Below, piece by piece: positions 44,870 to 54,378 of a stretch of DNA of 64,000 nucleotides (position 1 is its first letter; every line of letters begins with the position of its first letter). Below the pieces are notes generated by a model that worked only from the letters and a program-made list of their open reading frames with translations, did not search any database and was not told the origin of the DNA. The position numbers and the translations under genes are program-made. The stretch spans positions 1 to 64,000 of the forward strand of contig NC_019693.1 of assembly GCF_000317105.1 (NCBI RefSeq), given 5' to 3'. The stretch is from Oscillatoria acuminata PCC 6304 (GTDB lineage Bacteria; Cyanobacteriota; Cyanobacteriia; Cyanobacteriales; Laspinemataceae).

Positions 44870-45125
44870 TCTACGGAAGAGACCCCTCTCCAGCCCCCCC
44901 CTCAGAGGAGAGGGAGGTATAAGGAATCCCCAATTTACTGAAGAGACCCCTCCCCGGCCCTCCCCTAAGAGGAGAGGGAGGTAGAAGAAATCCGAATCTT
45001 TACTGGCAACAAAGTATAAAAAATGGCCTTTGCTTGCAGTAAAGTATAATGCCTTGTCAAGGAGCATCCCTCCTTCCGGCCCCCCCTTCCCTCCCAGGGA
45101 AGGGGGCTGGGGGGTTAGGTCTCTT
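44870..45125. repeat. Non-coding block of CCCTCCCC/GGGAGGGG-type hairpin repeats
   Basis: Two similar units begin GAAGAGACCCCTC at about 44876 and 44939, each holding an AGAGGAGAGGGAGGTA half-hairpin. A third unit at about 45055-45125 is the inverse of the GACCTAACCCCCCAGCCCCC family (CCCTCCCAGGGAAGGGGGC, TGGGGGGTTAGGTC). The block fills the gap between the ppgK-like gene and the E2 gene (44767-45139). AAAGTATAA also occurs twice near 45015 and 45045. No ORF is supported. Confidence 0.75.
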
Positions 45126-45139
45126 CCCCAACCCAACCC

Positions 45140-46408
45140 CTACATCGTGAGAGACTGAGCATCAGTTTCAATCAACTTCGCTAAATCTTGCAAGAATGCC
45201 GCAGCATCGGCACCATAGATAATCCGGTGGTCACAGGTAATATTCACCCGCATTTGTCGCCGGACCCCCATCATGCCATCATCCGTGGCAACCACTTGAT
45301 TTTTTGCCCCACCAATGGCGAGAATCGAACCCTGACCCGGAGGCAGAATCGCATCAAAACTATCAACCCCATACATTCCCAAATTGGACAGGGTAAAAGT
45401 CCCGCTATTATACTCCGCCGGTTGCAACTGTTTGACTCGGGCGCGTTCCACCAAATCCTTCCAAGTGCGAGATAGGGAGTAAATATCCATTTGGTCGGCA
45501 TTTTGCAGAACCGGCGTAATTAACCCGCCATCTCCCATTGCCACCGCTACAGCAATATTGATATTGCCATGATGTTGAATCCCTCCATCCACACAACTGG
45601 CATTGAGTAAAGGATGTTTCTGTAACGTGAGGGCCACTGCTTTTGCCAGTAGAGCAGTCATGGTCACCCCTTTGGACTTAATCTGTTTGTAGAGTTTGTC
45701 TAATTGATCCGTGGTAATCGTATAGCCAACATGGAAAATCGGCACCTGTAATGACGCCACCATATTCCGGACGACCGCATTTTGCAGGGTATTGAAGGGG
45801 ACCACATCTCCCGAGGCTGCGGGGGGGACTGCCTGGGTGGGAATTCTCGGGGGTGCTGCTACCGTCGGTTGCGCTGGGGTGGCAGTCGCGGCTGGGGCCT
45901 TACCTGCTGCTGCTTCTACATCTTCCGCCACAATCCGACCAAAAGGACCACTGCCGGAGAGGGTTGCCAAATCCACTTTGTATTCCTTCGCCAATTTTTT
46001 GGCCCGAGGAGAGGCAACTGTGCGGCCATTTTGACGACTAGCGGGGGCTCCAGCCGTAGCCATTGCCGGTTCCGGTGCAGGGGATGGGGTAGACTGGGGA
46101 GCGGCTGCCGGTTGAGCCGATTTGTTGCTGAGGTTCGCCCCTTGCTGCTTCGCCTGTTCGATTTCGGCTTCCGTTTCAGCTAACAAGGCGATCGCCGCGC
46201 CTACGGGGGCAGCTTCTCCAGCTTGTACCAGGATCGTAGCGAGATAACCTTCATAGAAGGACTCTACGTCCATGTCTGCTTTGTCAGACTCCACCACCAC
46301 CACCGTTTCGCCCTTCTCCACTTTGTCCCCCGGCGCTTTTTCCCAAGAGACAATTTTGCCTTCGGTCATCGTGGAACTCAGAGCAGGCATGAACACTTCG
46401 TTAATCAT
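45140..46408 (-). CDS. pdhC: Dihydrolipoamide acetyltransferase (E2 of pyruvate dehydrogenase)
   Basis: 422 residues from the ATG at 46408 (MINEVFMPALSSTMTEGKIVSW); eight upstream codons from a TTG are unlikely. The N-terminal lipoyl domain carries the lipoylated Lys43 in ESDKADMDVE. An Ala/Pro linker is followed by the E1/E3-binding domain (VASPRAKKLAKEYKVDLATLSGSGPFGRIVAEDVE), a second linker and the catalytic acetyltransferase domain with active-site His in NITCDHRIIYGADAAAFL. It transfers acetyl groups from E1 to CoA, giving acetyl-CoA. A single lipoyl domain is normal for cyanobacteria. E1 and E3 genes are not adjacent. Confidence 0.95.
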   Translation of the reverse strand: MINEVFMPALSSTMTEGKIVSWEKAPGDKVEKGETVVVVESDKADMDVESFYEGYLATILVQAGEAAPVGAAIALLAETEAEIEQAKQQGANLSNKSAQPAAAPQSTPSPAPEPAMATAGAPASRQNGRTVASPRAKKLAKEYKVDLATLSGSGPFGRIVAEDVEAAAGKAPAATATPAQPTVAAPPRIPTQAVPPAASGDVVPFNTLQNAVVRNMVASLQVPIFHVGYTITTDQLDKLYKQIKSKGVTMTALLAKAVALTLQKHPLLNASCVDGGIQHHGNINIAVAVAMGDGGLITPVLQNADQMDIYSLSRTWKDLVERARVKQLQPAEYNSGTFTLSNLGMYGVDSFDAILPPGQGSILAIGGAKNQVVATDDGMMGVRRQMRVNITCDHRIIYGADAAAFLQDLAKLIETDAQSLTM

Positions 46409-46532
46409 AGGTAGCTTCTTTTCGACGCTCAAAACTAAAATAAAGCAAGTTTTTATTCTACCTTGATCCGTCCCCAGAGAAAATCTCCCCTGATTTGCAG
46501 CCCAGAGGATACAGCATCAACTATATTTCCCG

Positions 46533-46623
46533 CCTCCCCATCCTCCCCATCCTCCCCATCCTCCCCATCCTCCCCATCCTCCCCATCCTCCCCATCTCCC
46601 CCATCCTCCCCATCTCCCCCATC
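46533..46623. repeat. 9-bp minisatellite CCTCCCCAT
   Basis: About seven perfect tandem CCTCCCCAT units from 46533, then variants with CTCCCCCAT to about 46623. The opposite-strand frame reads as Gly-Glu-Asp repeats but has no other protein features. Such arrays expand by slippage, and unit number may vary between strains. Confidence 0.9.
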
Positions 46624-46626
46624 CTG

Positions 46627-46790
46627 GTGACGTGGCTCTGCCGCGTCACGCATTCTGGAGGCTCTGCCTCCAGTCCTGGATCATCAGGCGCTAATCGCGG
46701 CCTATTGTACCTGTGACAGCTTTAACTCCTTACCAAATGTACAGGCGGCAGAGCCGCCAAGAGTGCATGACGCGGCAGAGCCACGTCACG
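46627..46790. repeat. Imperfect long hairpin of the GGCTCTGCC / TGACGTGGC repeat family
   Basis: The left arm, 46627-46672, reads GTGACGTGGCTCTGCCGCGT, CACGCATTCTGGAGGCTCTG. The right arm, 46744-46790, is its near inverse (GGCGGCAGAGCCGCCAAGAG, TGCATGACGCGGCAGAGCCA, CGTCACG). The arms are about 46 bases with few mismatches around a 70-base centre. A run of CCAATGA-type heptamers follows at 46802-46842. It fills the E2-YlqD gap. Confidence 0.85.
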
Positions 46791-46841
46791 AGGACCCGAG
46801 GACCAATGACCAATGACCAATGACAAATGACCAATGACCAA

Positions 46842-47291
46842 CTACAAATCGCCGCGAATTTCCTCAACCACGCCATCACGCAGGACGACTTCTACCTGCA
46901 TTTTTTTGATTAAATCATCACCGCGTTCCAGATAGAAAAAACTATCCATTTGTCCACTGGCGACTTCTTCACCCATTTCCAAAGTCTGGACTTGTTGCAG
47001 ATTTTGGAGAATTTGATTTTTCTGATCCAGCATCTCTCTTTGTCGTTGATTGGCCTGCATTTTCACCGTCTCCATTTGTTGCTGGATTTGCGGCCCGGGG
47101 GGTTGAATGCTCTGCTTTTGCAGTTCGCCAATCATCTGCTGCGCTTGCATTTCAAGCTGTTGAAGTTGCATATCAATTTGATTGATTTGTCCTTGAAGTT
47201 GCTGCTGAACTTCTTCTTTCCAGCGCGGGGTTACTATGGCTTTGATAATGGTATTGCGCTTCAGAAGTAATTTCGAGTTAGAGACATCCAT
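46842..47291 (-). CDS. YlqD family protein
   Basis: 149 residues. It starts MDVSNSKLLLKRNTIIKAIVTPRWKEEVQQQL, then a long Gln-rich coiled coil (INQIDMQLQQLEMQAQQMIGELQKQ...QRQREMLDQKNQILQNLQQVQTLEMG), and ends with a small beta domain (SFFYLERGDDLIKKMQVEVVLRDGVVEEIRGDL). This is the YlqD architecture. In Bacillus it lies near ribosome-assembly genes, but its function is not known. Soluble. Confidence 0.85.
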   Translation of the reverse strand: MDVSNSKLLLKRNTIIKAIVTPRWKEEVQQQLQGQINQIDMQLQQLEMQAQQMIGELQKQSIQPPGPQIQQQMETVKMQANQRQREMLDQKNQILQNLQQVQTLEMGEEVASGQMDSFFYLERGDDLIKKMQVEVVLRDGVVEEIRGDL

Positions 47292-47376
47292 ATTAGCTGA
47301 CCTAGATTAAGGGTTAAGTGGAAAATTGGCCTAAAATTAGCCCCGTTATGCTACCATGCCCCGGGGCTAATCTGGA

Positions 47377-49383
47377 TCAAACGAACATTTTATCAATGCG
47401 ATCGCCGTACCGTTCGGTAATCACGGGCCGTTTCATTTTCAGGGTTTGGGTGAGCATTCCATTCTCCATCGTAAAGGGCTCACTCAACAGGGAGAAGGGT
47501 CCAATGCGGTCATCGGGACGATATCCTGGACGGTTTTTCACTTCCCGATTCAACTCCTGGCGGAACAGGTTGTCAACCTCGGGACTGGAGAGGTCGATTT
47601 CTCGGGTTCCCGATGCTGGGGGAGGATTGCCTTGAGAAACATTCTCCGGCAGACGCAGGGAAAGGTTTTGGGACGAGGCCCACTGTTGCAGGGCTTCAAA
47701 ATTCGGCACAATCAAGGCCCCGAGGCACTTTTGGTCCTGACCCACTAACATCATTTGGTCAATATACGCACTGCGAATACAGGCATCTTCAATCGGTTGG
47801 GGTTCGATATTTTCCCCGTTGGTCAAGACAATGGTATCTTTGGCGCGACCCGTGAGCACTAAATCATTGCCGGGAGTCAACCACCCCAAATCCCCGGTAT
47901 CAAACCATCCCTCGGGGTCGATCGCCTTGGTTGTCGCTTCAGGATTTTGGTAGTACCCCTGCATAATTTGAGGACCCCGCGCCAAGACTAACCCCCGTTC
48001 CCCGGTTTGTAGGGGTTTGCGGGTTTCCGGGTGAACGATTCGCAGTTCGGTGTAGGGAATCGGACGACCCGCAGAACCTCGTAAATTCTTCCAAAACCGC
48101 CGCGCTGTCAGGACTGGGGAGGTTTCGGTTAATCCATATCCCACGAGGACATCAATGCCAATAATTTCAAAGAAATTTTCGATATGCATGGCAAGGGAAC
48201 CGCCGCCACTAATCACATATTGAAGCTGACCCCCAGTCGCTTGGCGGACTTTATTATAAACCAGGCGATCGCCCAAGGTATGTAAGGGCCACAGCAGCGC
48301 CCGTTTGATGCCAGCGAGGAGTTTTTCACTTCCGGAAGCGGGTTCAAGTTGCAACTGCAATCCCTGCAAAATCCGACCCGCTTCAATATAGCTTTGAGAG
48401 AACCCAAAGAAGGTTTTCACCAGTTTTTGGCGATTGGCGGGTTGTTCCCGAAATTGCTTTTGTACCCCTTCATAAATTGATTCCCAGAGTCGGGGAACAC
48501 CAAAAGTATATTTGGGGTGATATTCTTTTAAATCTGCTTTGAGATACCGAATATTGGTGTAAAACTGACTGCAACCTCGGGAGAGTAAGAAATATTGACC
48601 CATGCGCCCAAAACTGTGCCAGGTGGGGAGAATGGTAATGATGCGATCGCCCGGTGTCGGTTGCATCAGGGTCGGCAGGTTCTCGATTTGATGCAATAGG
48701 TTGCCGTGAGTCAGCATCACCCCTTTAGGTTTACCCGTGGTCCCGGAGGTGTAAATCAAGGTTGCCAGAGTCTCCCGGGTGAGGGGGACGGGTTGAAAGG
48801 TTGCGCTGGCCCCTTTTGCCATCACCTGTTGAAAGGATAAAACTTGTACCGGCAGAGTATCATCGGTAGGCAGGGGTTCATCGGAGAGATAGATAATCCA
48901 CTGGATGGGTAAGTCATCGAGTTGAGGGCGGAGTTTTTTAAGTAAGGCGAGATTTTCCACCACCAAACCCATACTGCCGCTATTTTGGAGAATAAATAGC
49001 AGTTCCTCGCGATCGGCATCGGAACCGCGCACCACATCTGCTGCACCTGCCGTCAGCAGTCCTTGGTCCGCAATCATCCAGCGGGGACTATCGTTAGAAA
49101 AGAGGGCGACTCGGGGGGGTAGATTATCGGCGATCGCTGGTAATCCCAAGGATTGCACCCCAGCGGCAAACTGCTGAATTTGCTCGCATAATTGACCAAA
49201 CGTCAACTCCACCACGGGTTTAGCATGAGGGTCACACAATGCCAGAGTATTCCCAAACTGCGATCGGGCTAGGGGCCACACTTCCGGCATAGATTGAATC
49301 GCTTTATAGTCCGGGGGAAGCTGTAAATACCCCCGTTCGCGATCGCTGATAGTGGTATCGGTTGAATAAGCAATCTGACTCAT
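47377..49383 (-). CDS. aas: Long-chain acyl-ACP/acyl-CoA synthetase (AMP-forming)
   Basis: 668 residues of the ANL superfamily. The AMP-binding P-loop LIYTSGTTGKPKGVMLTHGNL is near 208-228, with GYGLTETSPV and the aspartate motif WFDTGDLGWL, then GRAKDTIVLTNGENIEPQPIEDA and the C-terminal catalytic Lys in MLTQTLKMKRP. Cyanobacterial homologues such as Synechocystis Slr1609 re-activate free fatty acids released from membrane lipids, loading them onto ACP. Without a test, CoA use cannot be excluded. Length and motif order are complete. It is a single gene, divergent from the retropepsin-like gene. Confidence 0.9.
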   Translation of the reverse strand: MSQIAYSTDTTISDRERGYLQLPPDYKAIQSMPEVWPLARSQFGNTLALCDPHAKPVVELTFGQLCEQIQQFAAGVQSLGLPAIADNLPPRVALFSNDSPRWMIADQGLLTAGAADVVRGSDADREELLFILQNSGSMGLVVENLALLKKLRPQLDDLPIQWIIYLSDEPLPTDDTLPVQVLSFQQVMAKGASATFQPVPLTRETLATLIYTSGTTGKPKGVMLTHGNLLHQIENLPTLMQPTPGDRIITILPTWHSFGRMGQYFLLSRGCSQFYTNIRYLKADLKEYHPKYTFGVPRLWESIYEGVQKQFREQPANRQKLVKTFFGFSQSYIEAGRILQGLQLQLEPASGSEKLLAGIKRALLWPLHTLGDRLVYNKVRQATGGQLQYVISGGGSLAMHIENFFEIIGIDVLVGYGLTETSPVLTARRFWKNLRGSAGRPIPYTELRIVHPETRKPLQTGERGLVLARGPQIMQGYYQNPEATTKAIDPEGWFDTGDLGWLTPGNDLVLTGRAKDTIVLTNGENIEPQPIEDACIRSAYIDQMMLVGQDQKCLGALIVPNFEALQQWASSQNLSLRLPENVSQGNPPPASGTREIDLSSPEVDNLFRQELNREVKNRPGYRPDDRIGPFSLLSEPFTMENGMLTQTLKMKRPVITERYGDRIDKMFV

Positions 49384-49565
49384 CGCTCTTAACCTCCAAG
49401 AATAAAGATGTCTCTAAGAGTTTAGTATTTCCGAGTCCGTTTGATCCGGTATGGGTCCAGGGGGACAGTTTGCCAACTGGAACACCCCAGAAATTAGAAC
49501 AGATCGGGGAACAGTCAGCTATACTCAATCAAGAAATTACTCCAACTGTTTAGGGGGAGGCCCAA

Positions 49566-50009
49566 ATGTCCGAAGCGAATCAAAAGAACATGGGAAAAGT
49601 TTTTGCCACTTTAACAATCATCAATCGCGCCGACCAAATTCTAGCAGAATATGGGGCAATTACCCCAGACAAAGTTCGGTCTATCACTCTGCCGAATGTT
49701 TTAGTAGACACTGGGGCAACCACCTTGTGTTTACCCCCCGAGGCTATTGCCAAACTGGGACTAAAAATTCTCAAAGAAGTAGACGTTGCTACCGCAATGG
49801 GCATTGGCAAAGCCCGAATTTTTCAAGATGCTAAACTGTCTATGTTTGACCGAGAAGGAACTTTTGAATGCTTGGAGTTACCCGGAGGAGGAGACGCCCT
49901 TTTAGGAGTGATTCCCCTAGAATCTTTGGGGTTAGAAATAGACTTAAAAAATCAAACCCTAAAACCCTTGCCAATTAGCCCTACCGAAACCTATTTAACG
50001 ATTTTGTAG
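49566..50009 (+). CDS. Retropepsin-like aspartic protease family protein
   Basis: 147 residues. The aspartic motif VLVDTGATTLCLP (Asp48-Thr-Gly) followed by the hydrophobic-Gly strand ALLGVIPLESLGLEID is the pattern of clan AA retropepsin-like monomers, which pair to form an active site. There is no signal peptide. Such single-domain proteins are common in cyanobacteria beside unrelated genes. Activity is not shown. GGGGGAGG precedes the ATG, giving a good ribosome site. Confidence 0.8.
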   Translation: MSEANQKNMGKVFATLTIINRADQILAEYGAITPDKVRSITLPNVLVDTGATTLCLPPEAIAKLGLKILKEVDVATAMGIGKARIFQDAKLSMFDREGTFECLELPGGGDALLGVIPLESLGLEIDLKNQTLKPLPISPTETYLTIL

Positions 50010-50231
50010 GAGCAATAACAGGCGGTGTTTTTGAACCACCGCCTAGAGTATCAAGACAAGATTACATCCAAGCCACCAAAAACCCGGTTTTTTCCCATAT
50101 TTAACGCTCCACATTGCCGATACCCGGTTTAGATATGGGGGTAGCATATTTTAAAATACTGGCTAACCGCTGAAGGAGGTTTTCCCCACACCCCCCTCAC
50201 CAACTAAAATAAGTTGAAAGACCCATTCTCG

Positions 50232-51128
50232 TTATGCGGAATGGAGTTGTTCGCGCAGGTAAGCTAAGGTGGCATCGATGCCTTGTTTTAAGATTTCGGG
50301 AGGTGGTGAGGTGAGGGGATTGCCGCCGAGGTAGAGGCCATCATACCACCATTCTTCCGGGTTTTCCTCTAGGATGATGGCTGCCAACATCCTGAGATGT
50401 CCGATTTCCGGCGGCAGCGCACTCAGTTCATTGCCGACGAGGTTTAGCTCGATCAGATGAGTGAGATTTCCAATTTCCGGCGGCAGCACACTCAGTTGAT
50501 TATTCTGGAGGTATAGCTCGGTCAGATTGGAGAGTTCTCCAATTTCCGGCGGCAGCACAGTCAGTTGATTGTCCTGGAGGTATAGCTTGGTCAGATTGGA
50601 GAGTTGTCCTATTTCCGGCGGCAGCACAGTCAGTTGATTATTCTGGAGGTATAGCTTGGTCAGATTGGAGAGTTGTCCAATTTCCGGCGGCAGCACACTT
50701 AGTTGATTGCCGACGAGGTTGAACTCTTTCAGATTGAAGAGTTGCCAAATTTCTGAAGGCAACGCACTCAGTTGATTGTCCTGGAGGTCTAGCTCAGTCA
50801 GATTGGAGAGTTGCCAAATTTCTGGAGGCAGCACTTTGAGTTGATTACCCCATAGGTCTAGCTCGGTCAGATTGGAGAGTTGCCAAATTTCTGGAGGCAG
50901 CACTTTGAGTTGATTGTCCCCGAGGTTTAGCCGTGTCAGATGGGAGAGTTGCCCAATTTCTGACGGCAGGGCACTCAGTTGATTGTTATAGAGGTCTAGT
51001 CGTGTCAACTTGGTAAGTTGCCTAATTTCCGATGCCAGCGTTGTCAGTCCTTTTCCTGACAGATTGAGGGATGTTACTTGCTCCTCGGCAGCTTGTTGGA
51101 TAATTTGCAGCAGTTCTTCTTCTGTCAT
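50232..51128 (-). CDS. Leucine-rich-repeat protein (Roco-type LRR region)
   Basis: 298 residues. Ten or so 23-residue LRRs from about 16 to 255 follow the pattern LPPEIGQLSNLTELYLQNNQLTV, nearly identical at DNA level. The C-terminal cap GGNPLTSPPPEILKQGIDATLAYLREQL is the linker that in cyanobacterial Roco proteins leads into a Roc GTPase; here the protein stops at HSA and no GTPase follows. It is either a complete stand-alone LRR protein or the remnant of a Roco gene. It probably binds proteins in the cytoplasm, as no signal peptide is present. Confidence 0.85.
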   Translation of the reverse strand: MTEEELLQIIQQAAEEQVTSLNLSGKGLTTLASEIRQLTKLTRLDLYNNQLSALPSEIGQLSHLTRLNLGDNQLKVLPPEIWQLSNLTELDLWGNQLKVLPPEIWQLSNLTELDLQDNQLSALPSEIWQLFNLKEFNLVGNQLSVLPPEIGQLSNLTKLYLQNNQLTVLPPEIGQLSNLTKLYLQDNQLTVLPPEIGELSNLTELYLQNNQLSVLPPEIGNLTHLIELNLVGNELSALPPEIGHLRMLAAIILEENPEEWWYDGLYLGGNPLTSPPPEILKQGIDATLAYLREQLHSA

Positions 51129-51512
51129 GACTCAAACTCAGCGTTGGTTGTCGGGCTTTTTTTGACTCAAGCGGATGGGGTAGGGTGGGTGGCGCTTGGG
51201 TTGCCGGGGGAGGGGGGTGCATTTTCAGTCAATTGTTCGATTTATGGGGGGATGCTTCGCCTCTACTAGGGTTGCGCGATCGCACCTATCCGCTGTGGTC
51301 TGTTTTTTTATTGTAGGGTAACGTATTTTGGGCCGTTGGATTGGTACAGCGGTCAGATTTAGCAGAGGACTGGGGGATACCGGATCTCTTACCGAAGTCA
51401 GTTTTTTATTAAAAGTGCGAGAAATTTTAATGAGTCGTCTGGGCAGCCTAGAATGAACAAATTGCCCCTAATACTTATCAGCTTTGGGTTTTGAAGGTGG
51501 AGTCAATTAAAA
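51129..51512. other. Intergenic region without recognised features
   Basis: Spacer between the LRR gene start and the guanidine-operon terminator. It contains one HIP1-like GCGATCGC and G-rich runs near 51200-51255. I see no ORF, RNA structure or repeat family. The promoter of the LRR gene should lie at its left end. Confidence 0.5.
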
Positions 51513-51573
51513 AAAAGTAGCATCGGCGTAAAATCCTCCCGTTGTCAGGTTGGGTGGGTTTTACGCCGATGCT
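51510..51573 (-). terminator. Strong terminator at the end of the guanidine operon
   Basis: Perfect 15-bp arms AGCATCGGCGTAAAA (51519-51533) and TTTTACGCCGATGCT (51559-51573) with a 25-base loop. On the minus strand they are followed by ACTTTTTTTT. It lies 40 bases after the stop of the last transporter gene. Confidence 0.9.
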
Positions 51574-51612
51574 GATTTGAACTAAACTTTTAAGGTTTAA
51601 GATTGAGCGGGT

Positions 51613-52389
51613 TTATCCGGCGAGGGGAATTTCGGCTAATGCTCCCCGAAGTAAGCCCATGATATGATATTTATAGTCTTGGAATTTGGCCGATCGCCGA
51701 ATTTGATAGGTGCGTTCTTTGGGTAAGGAAATTTTGACTTCTTCTTGAATCTTTCCTGGTCTTGCCGTTAAAATATAAATCCGTTGGGATAAAAATACGG
51801 CTTCTTCGACATCATGGGTAATCATTAAAATGGTGGTGCGGGTTTGTTCCCAAATTTGTAATAAAAATTGCTGCATCACTTCTTTGGTTTGAACATCTAA
51901 GGCCCCAAAGGGTTCGTCCATTAACAGAATTTTGGGTTGACAGGCTAATGCCCGGGCGATCGCCACCCGTTGTTTCATGCCACCGGATAGTTCTTTCGGT
52001 AATGCGCGAGCAAATTGAGATAAGCCAACAATTTCTAAATAATAGGCGGCCCGTTGTCGTCGTTGCGATCTCGAAAATCCGTGCAGTTTCAAACCAAAGG
52101 TGACATTATCTAGGACATTCATCCAGGGATACAGGGTGTAATGTTGAAACACCATGCCGCGATCGGGTCCCGGACCCATTACGGGGATTCCATCCACTAA
52201 AATTTCTCCAGAGGTGGGGATATCCAATCCGGCGATCGCCCGCAATAAAGTGGATTTACCAGAACCCGAAGCGCCCACAGCGCAGACAAATTCGCCCTCT
52301 TCAATATGTAAGTTGATATTCTCTAAGGCTGTGGTTGAACCCCGTCGGGTGGGGAATTCTTTATAAAGGTTGGAAACTTGTAAGTGCAT
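51613..52389 (-). CDS. ABC transporter ATP-binding protein (guanidine import)
   Basis: 258 residues from the ATG at 52389. NitT/TauT-type ATPase: Walker A GASGSGKST, Q loop MVFQHYTLYPW, signature LSGGMKQRVAIARAL, Walker B ILLMDEPFGALD, H loop MITHDVEEA. Third gene of the importer set and last of the operon. The general family imports taurine, nitrate or sulfonates. Synteny with guanidine hydrolase and the riboswitch upstream points to guanidine. The 65-base spacer to the permease stop suggests co-transcription. Confidence 0.92.
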   Translation of the reverse strand: MHLQVSNLYKEFPTRRGSTTALENINLHIEEGEFVCAVGASGSGKSTLLRAIAGLDIPTSGEILVDGIPVMGPGPDRGMVFQHYTLYPWMNVLDNVTFGLKLHGFSRSQRRQRAAYYLEIVGLSQFARALPKELSGGMKQRVAIARALACQPKILLMDEPFGALDVQTKEVMQQFLLQIWEQTRTTILMITHDVEEAVFLSQRIYILTARPGKIQEEVKISLPKERTYQIRRSAKFQDYKYHIMGLLRGALAEIPLAG

Positions 52390-52454
52390 GATTTTGTTCC
52401 TCAATCAAGAATTAAATAAAAAATGTTGTTTCAGGAGACTCAGGCGGGATAATA

Positions 52455-53312
52455 TTACTGGATTGACCATCGGCAGGATAGGCGCAGTAATAGTCTAAAT
52501 AACAGGTCGATCGCCAACCCTATTAAGCCAATCACGATTAATCCGGCAAAAATTTCATCGGTTCTGAGAAATCTCTGGGCGACACTGATTCGCCGTCCTA
52601 ATCCTTCGGTTGCGGCGACTAATTCTGAAACAATAACTAAGTTCCAGGATGCCGCCATATTCACCCGAGAGGCATCGATAATATTGGGGAGAATAAAGGG
52701 GAAAATCACTTGTAAAATAACCTGGTGGCGGCTTCCTCCTAGGGTGTATGACGTTTCGATTAATTCTTTGGGTACGAACTTGACGGCATCCATAACCATC
52801 AATGTATTGAAAAACAAAGTGCCGATAAAAATGAGTAATATTTTAGTGGGTTCTCCCACGCCGCAGTATAAAATGAGTAAGGGAATAAAGGCGGGGGCTG
52901 GCATATAGCGGACAATGCCAATAATCGGTTCCAGTAGCGATCGCAAGCTGGCAAAGGTTCCCATCAGGGTTCCTAATGGGATGGAGATAGCGGCAGCTAA
53001 GGTAAACCCGCTCAAAACGCGAAACAAGCTATAAAAGATATCTTTAGGCAGTTCCCCGGTTCCCCACAAATGGGCGATCGCCTTGAGCACTCGTTCTGGG
53101 GTAGGCAAAAATAAGGGTTTAACGATTCCGGAATGAGAAATCACCCACCACAGCATCATCGGAATGGCGATCGACAGCGCCATCAAACTCCAACTGAGGG
53201 ATTTAGGAATATCGTCAGCAATCCGCCAAAATAGGCTGGGTTGTAAGATTCTTCCGCCTTTGGGGTTTAGCTTTGAGTCATTGGGTTCTGTATAGTTTTC
53301 ATCAATTTTCAT
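52455..53312 (-). CDS. ABC transporter permease (guanidine import)
   Basis: 285 residues with about six membrane spans. The permease EAA-like loop ETSYTLGGSRHQVILQVIFPFILPNIIDASRVNMAASWNLVIVSELVAATEGLG is typical of SsuC/TauC-type permeases. The N-terminal 35 residues are cytoplasmic. It lies between the ATPase and binding-protein genes on the same strand. Substrate assignment to guanidine rests on operon context. Confidence 0.92.
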   Translation of the reverse strand: MKIDENYTEPNDSKLNPKGGRILQPSLFWRIADDIPKSLSWSLMALSIAIPMMLWWVISHSGIVKPLFLPTPERVLKAIAHLWGTGELPKDIFYSLFRVLSGFTLAAAISIPLGTLMGTFASLRSLLEPIIGIVRYMPAPAFIPLLILYCGVGEPTKILLIFIGTLFFNTLMVMDAVKFVPKELIETSYTLGGSRHQVILQVIFPFILPNIIDASRVNMAASWNLVIVSELVAATEGLGRRISVAQRFLRTDEIFAGLIVIGLIGLAIDLLFRLLLRLSCRWSIQ

Positions 53313-53373
53313 GAATTTTGAACTTCAAAAGTAACAGCAATGAATGAGGGCAAATTTAGACTGTATCTTCAGA

Positions 53374-54378
53374 TTATTTTTGGGTGTCTGCATAAGATTT
53401 CACAAATTGGTCATCAAAAATTTGACTCAGGTCCGGCTGGGCTTTTGATAACCCACTTTCAAACAAGAAATTGCTAGTTCTTTCCGCTGCATAATATAAG
53501 GAACTCATGTCATTGCCCGGGGTAAAGGCTTTGAGGTTATCCGCTAAGGTGAAAATCTGAGTTCCCTCGGCATAGCTTTGATACTCTTCCACAGAAACTC
53601 CCGCCCGTTGTGCCATAATTTGTTGCGCGGCTGCTGGATTTTCTTCCATAAAACTGACGGTATCAAACCAGGTATTGATTAGGGCTTGTACTGCTTCTGG
53701 ACGGTTTTGAATCAGTTCTCGACTGACTACTAAATGATCGGGAATCGCCCCGGGAAAATCTTTAGAACTAAATAACTCTTTGCTGCCGGGACGTTGTAAG
53801 GCTTGGGTGGTAAAGGGTGCGAATACCCCCACTGCATCCACTTGTCCAGCAACAAAAGCCGCTGCTGCTGCGCCGGTTTCTAAGGGTTGTAAAGTGATAT
53901 CATCTTGAGTTAAACCGGCCTGTTCTAACCCCAGTAATAGGAGGAAATGGTCCACGGTTCCTTCTTCTACTGCGATGCTTTTGCCTTGGAGGTCTGCAAT
54001 AGTATTGATGCCTTCTCGAACAATAATTTTATCATTGCCCGTTGAGTTATCATTGACTAAAACAATCACCTGATCGGACCCGGCTGCTACGGAGGCGATC
54101 GTATCATTTAAGGTTTGAGTATTAGCATCCAATTGACCGGCAGTCATGGCATTAATGGAGTCTAAATAGCCATCAAACCAGGTTAAATTGACGTCAACAT
54201 TATGGGCTGCAAAGAGTTGTTCTTGTTGAGCGACTTCCCAAGGCAACCAACCGGGCCATGCACTATATCCCATCCGAATAGGGGTACCATTTCCTGACTG
54301 AGAGGGAGCGCAACTGATATTTATACTTAAACTAAGTAAAAATACCCCAATCAAATATAGAACTTTACGACGTTTCAT
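53374..54378 (-). CDS. ABC transporter substrate-binding lipoprotein (guanidine import)
   Basis: 334 residues from the ATG at 54378, which has AGGAGG six bases upstream; an extension to 54414 lacks one. Signal peptide MKRRKVLYLIGVFLLSLSIN leads to the lipobox NISC, so it is a periplasmic lipoprotein. The mature part is a type-2 periplasmic binding fold (IRMGYSAWPGWLPWEVAQQEQLFAAHNVDVNLTWF; VEEGTVDHFLLLLGLEQAGL), related to NitT/TauT binding proteins. It delivers the substrate to the permease. The gene follows hypB with a 168-base gap. Confidence 0.92.
   Translation of the reverse strand: MKRRKVLYLIGVFLLSLSINISCAPSQSGNGTPIRMGYSAWPGWLPWEVAQQEQLFAAHNVDVNLTWFDGYLDSINAMTAGQLDANTQTLNDTIASVAAGSDQVIVLVNDNSTGNDKIIVREGINTIADLQGKSIAVEEGTVDHFLLLLGLEQAGLTQDDITLQPLETGAAAAAFVAGQVDAVGVFAPFTTQALQRPGSKELFSSKDFPGAIPDHLVVSRELIQNRPEAVQALINTWFDTVSFMEENPAAAQQIMAQRAGVSVEEYQSYAEGTQIFTLADNLKAFTPGNDMSSLYYAAERTSNFLFESGLSKAQPDLSQIFDDQFVKSYADTQK

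Noticed and set aside
46453-46653. Reading frame with Gly-Glu-Asp repeats
   Set aside because: It arises from the CCTCCCCAT minisatellite; there is no ribosome site or conserved flank.
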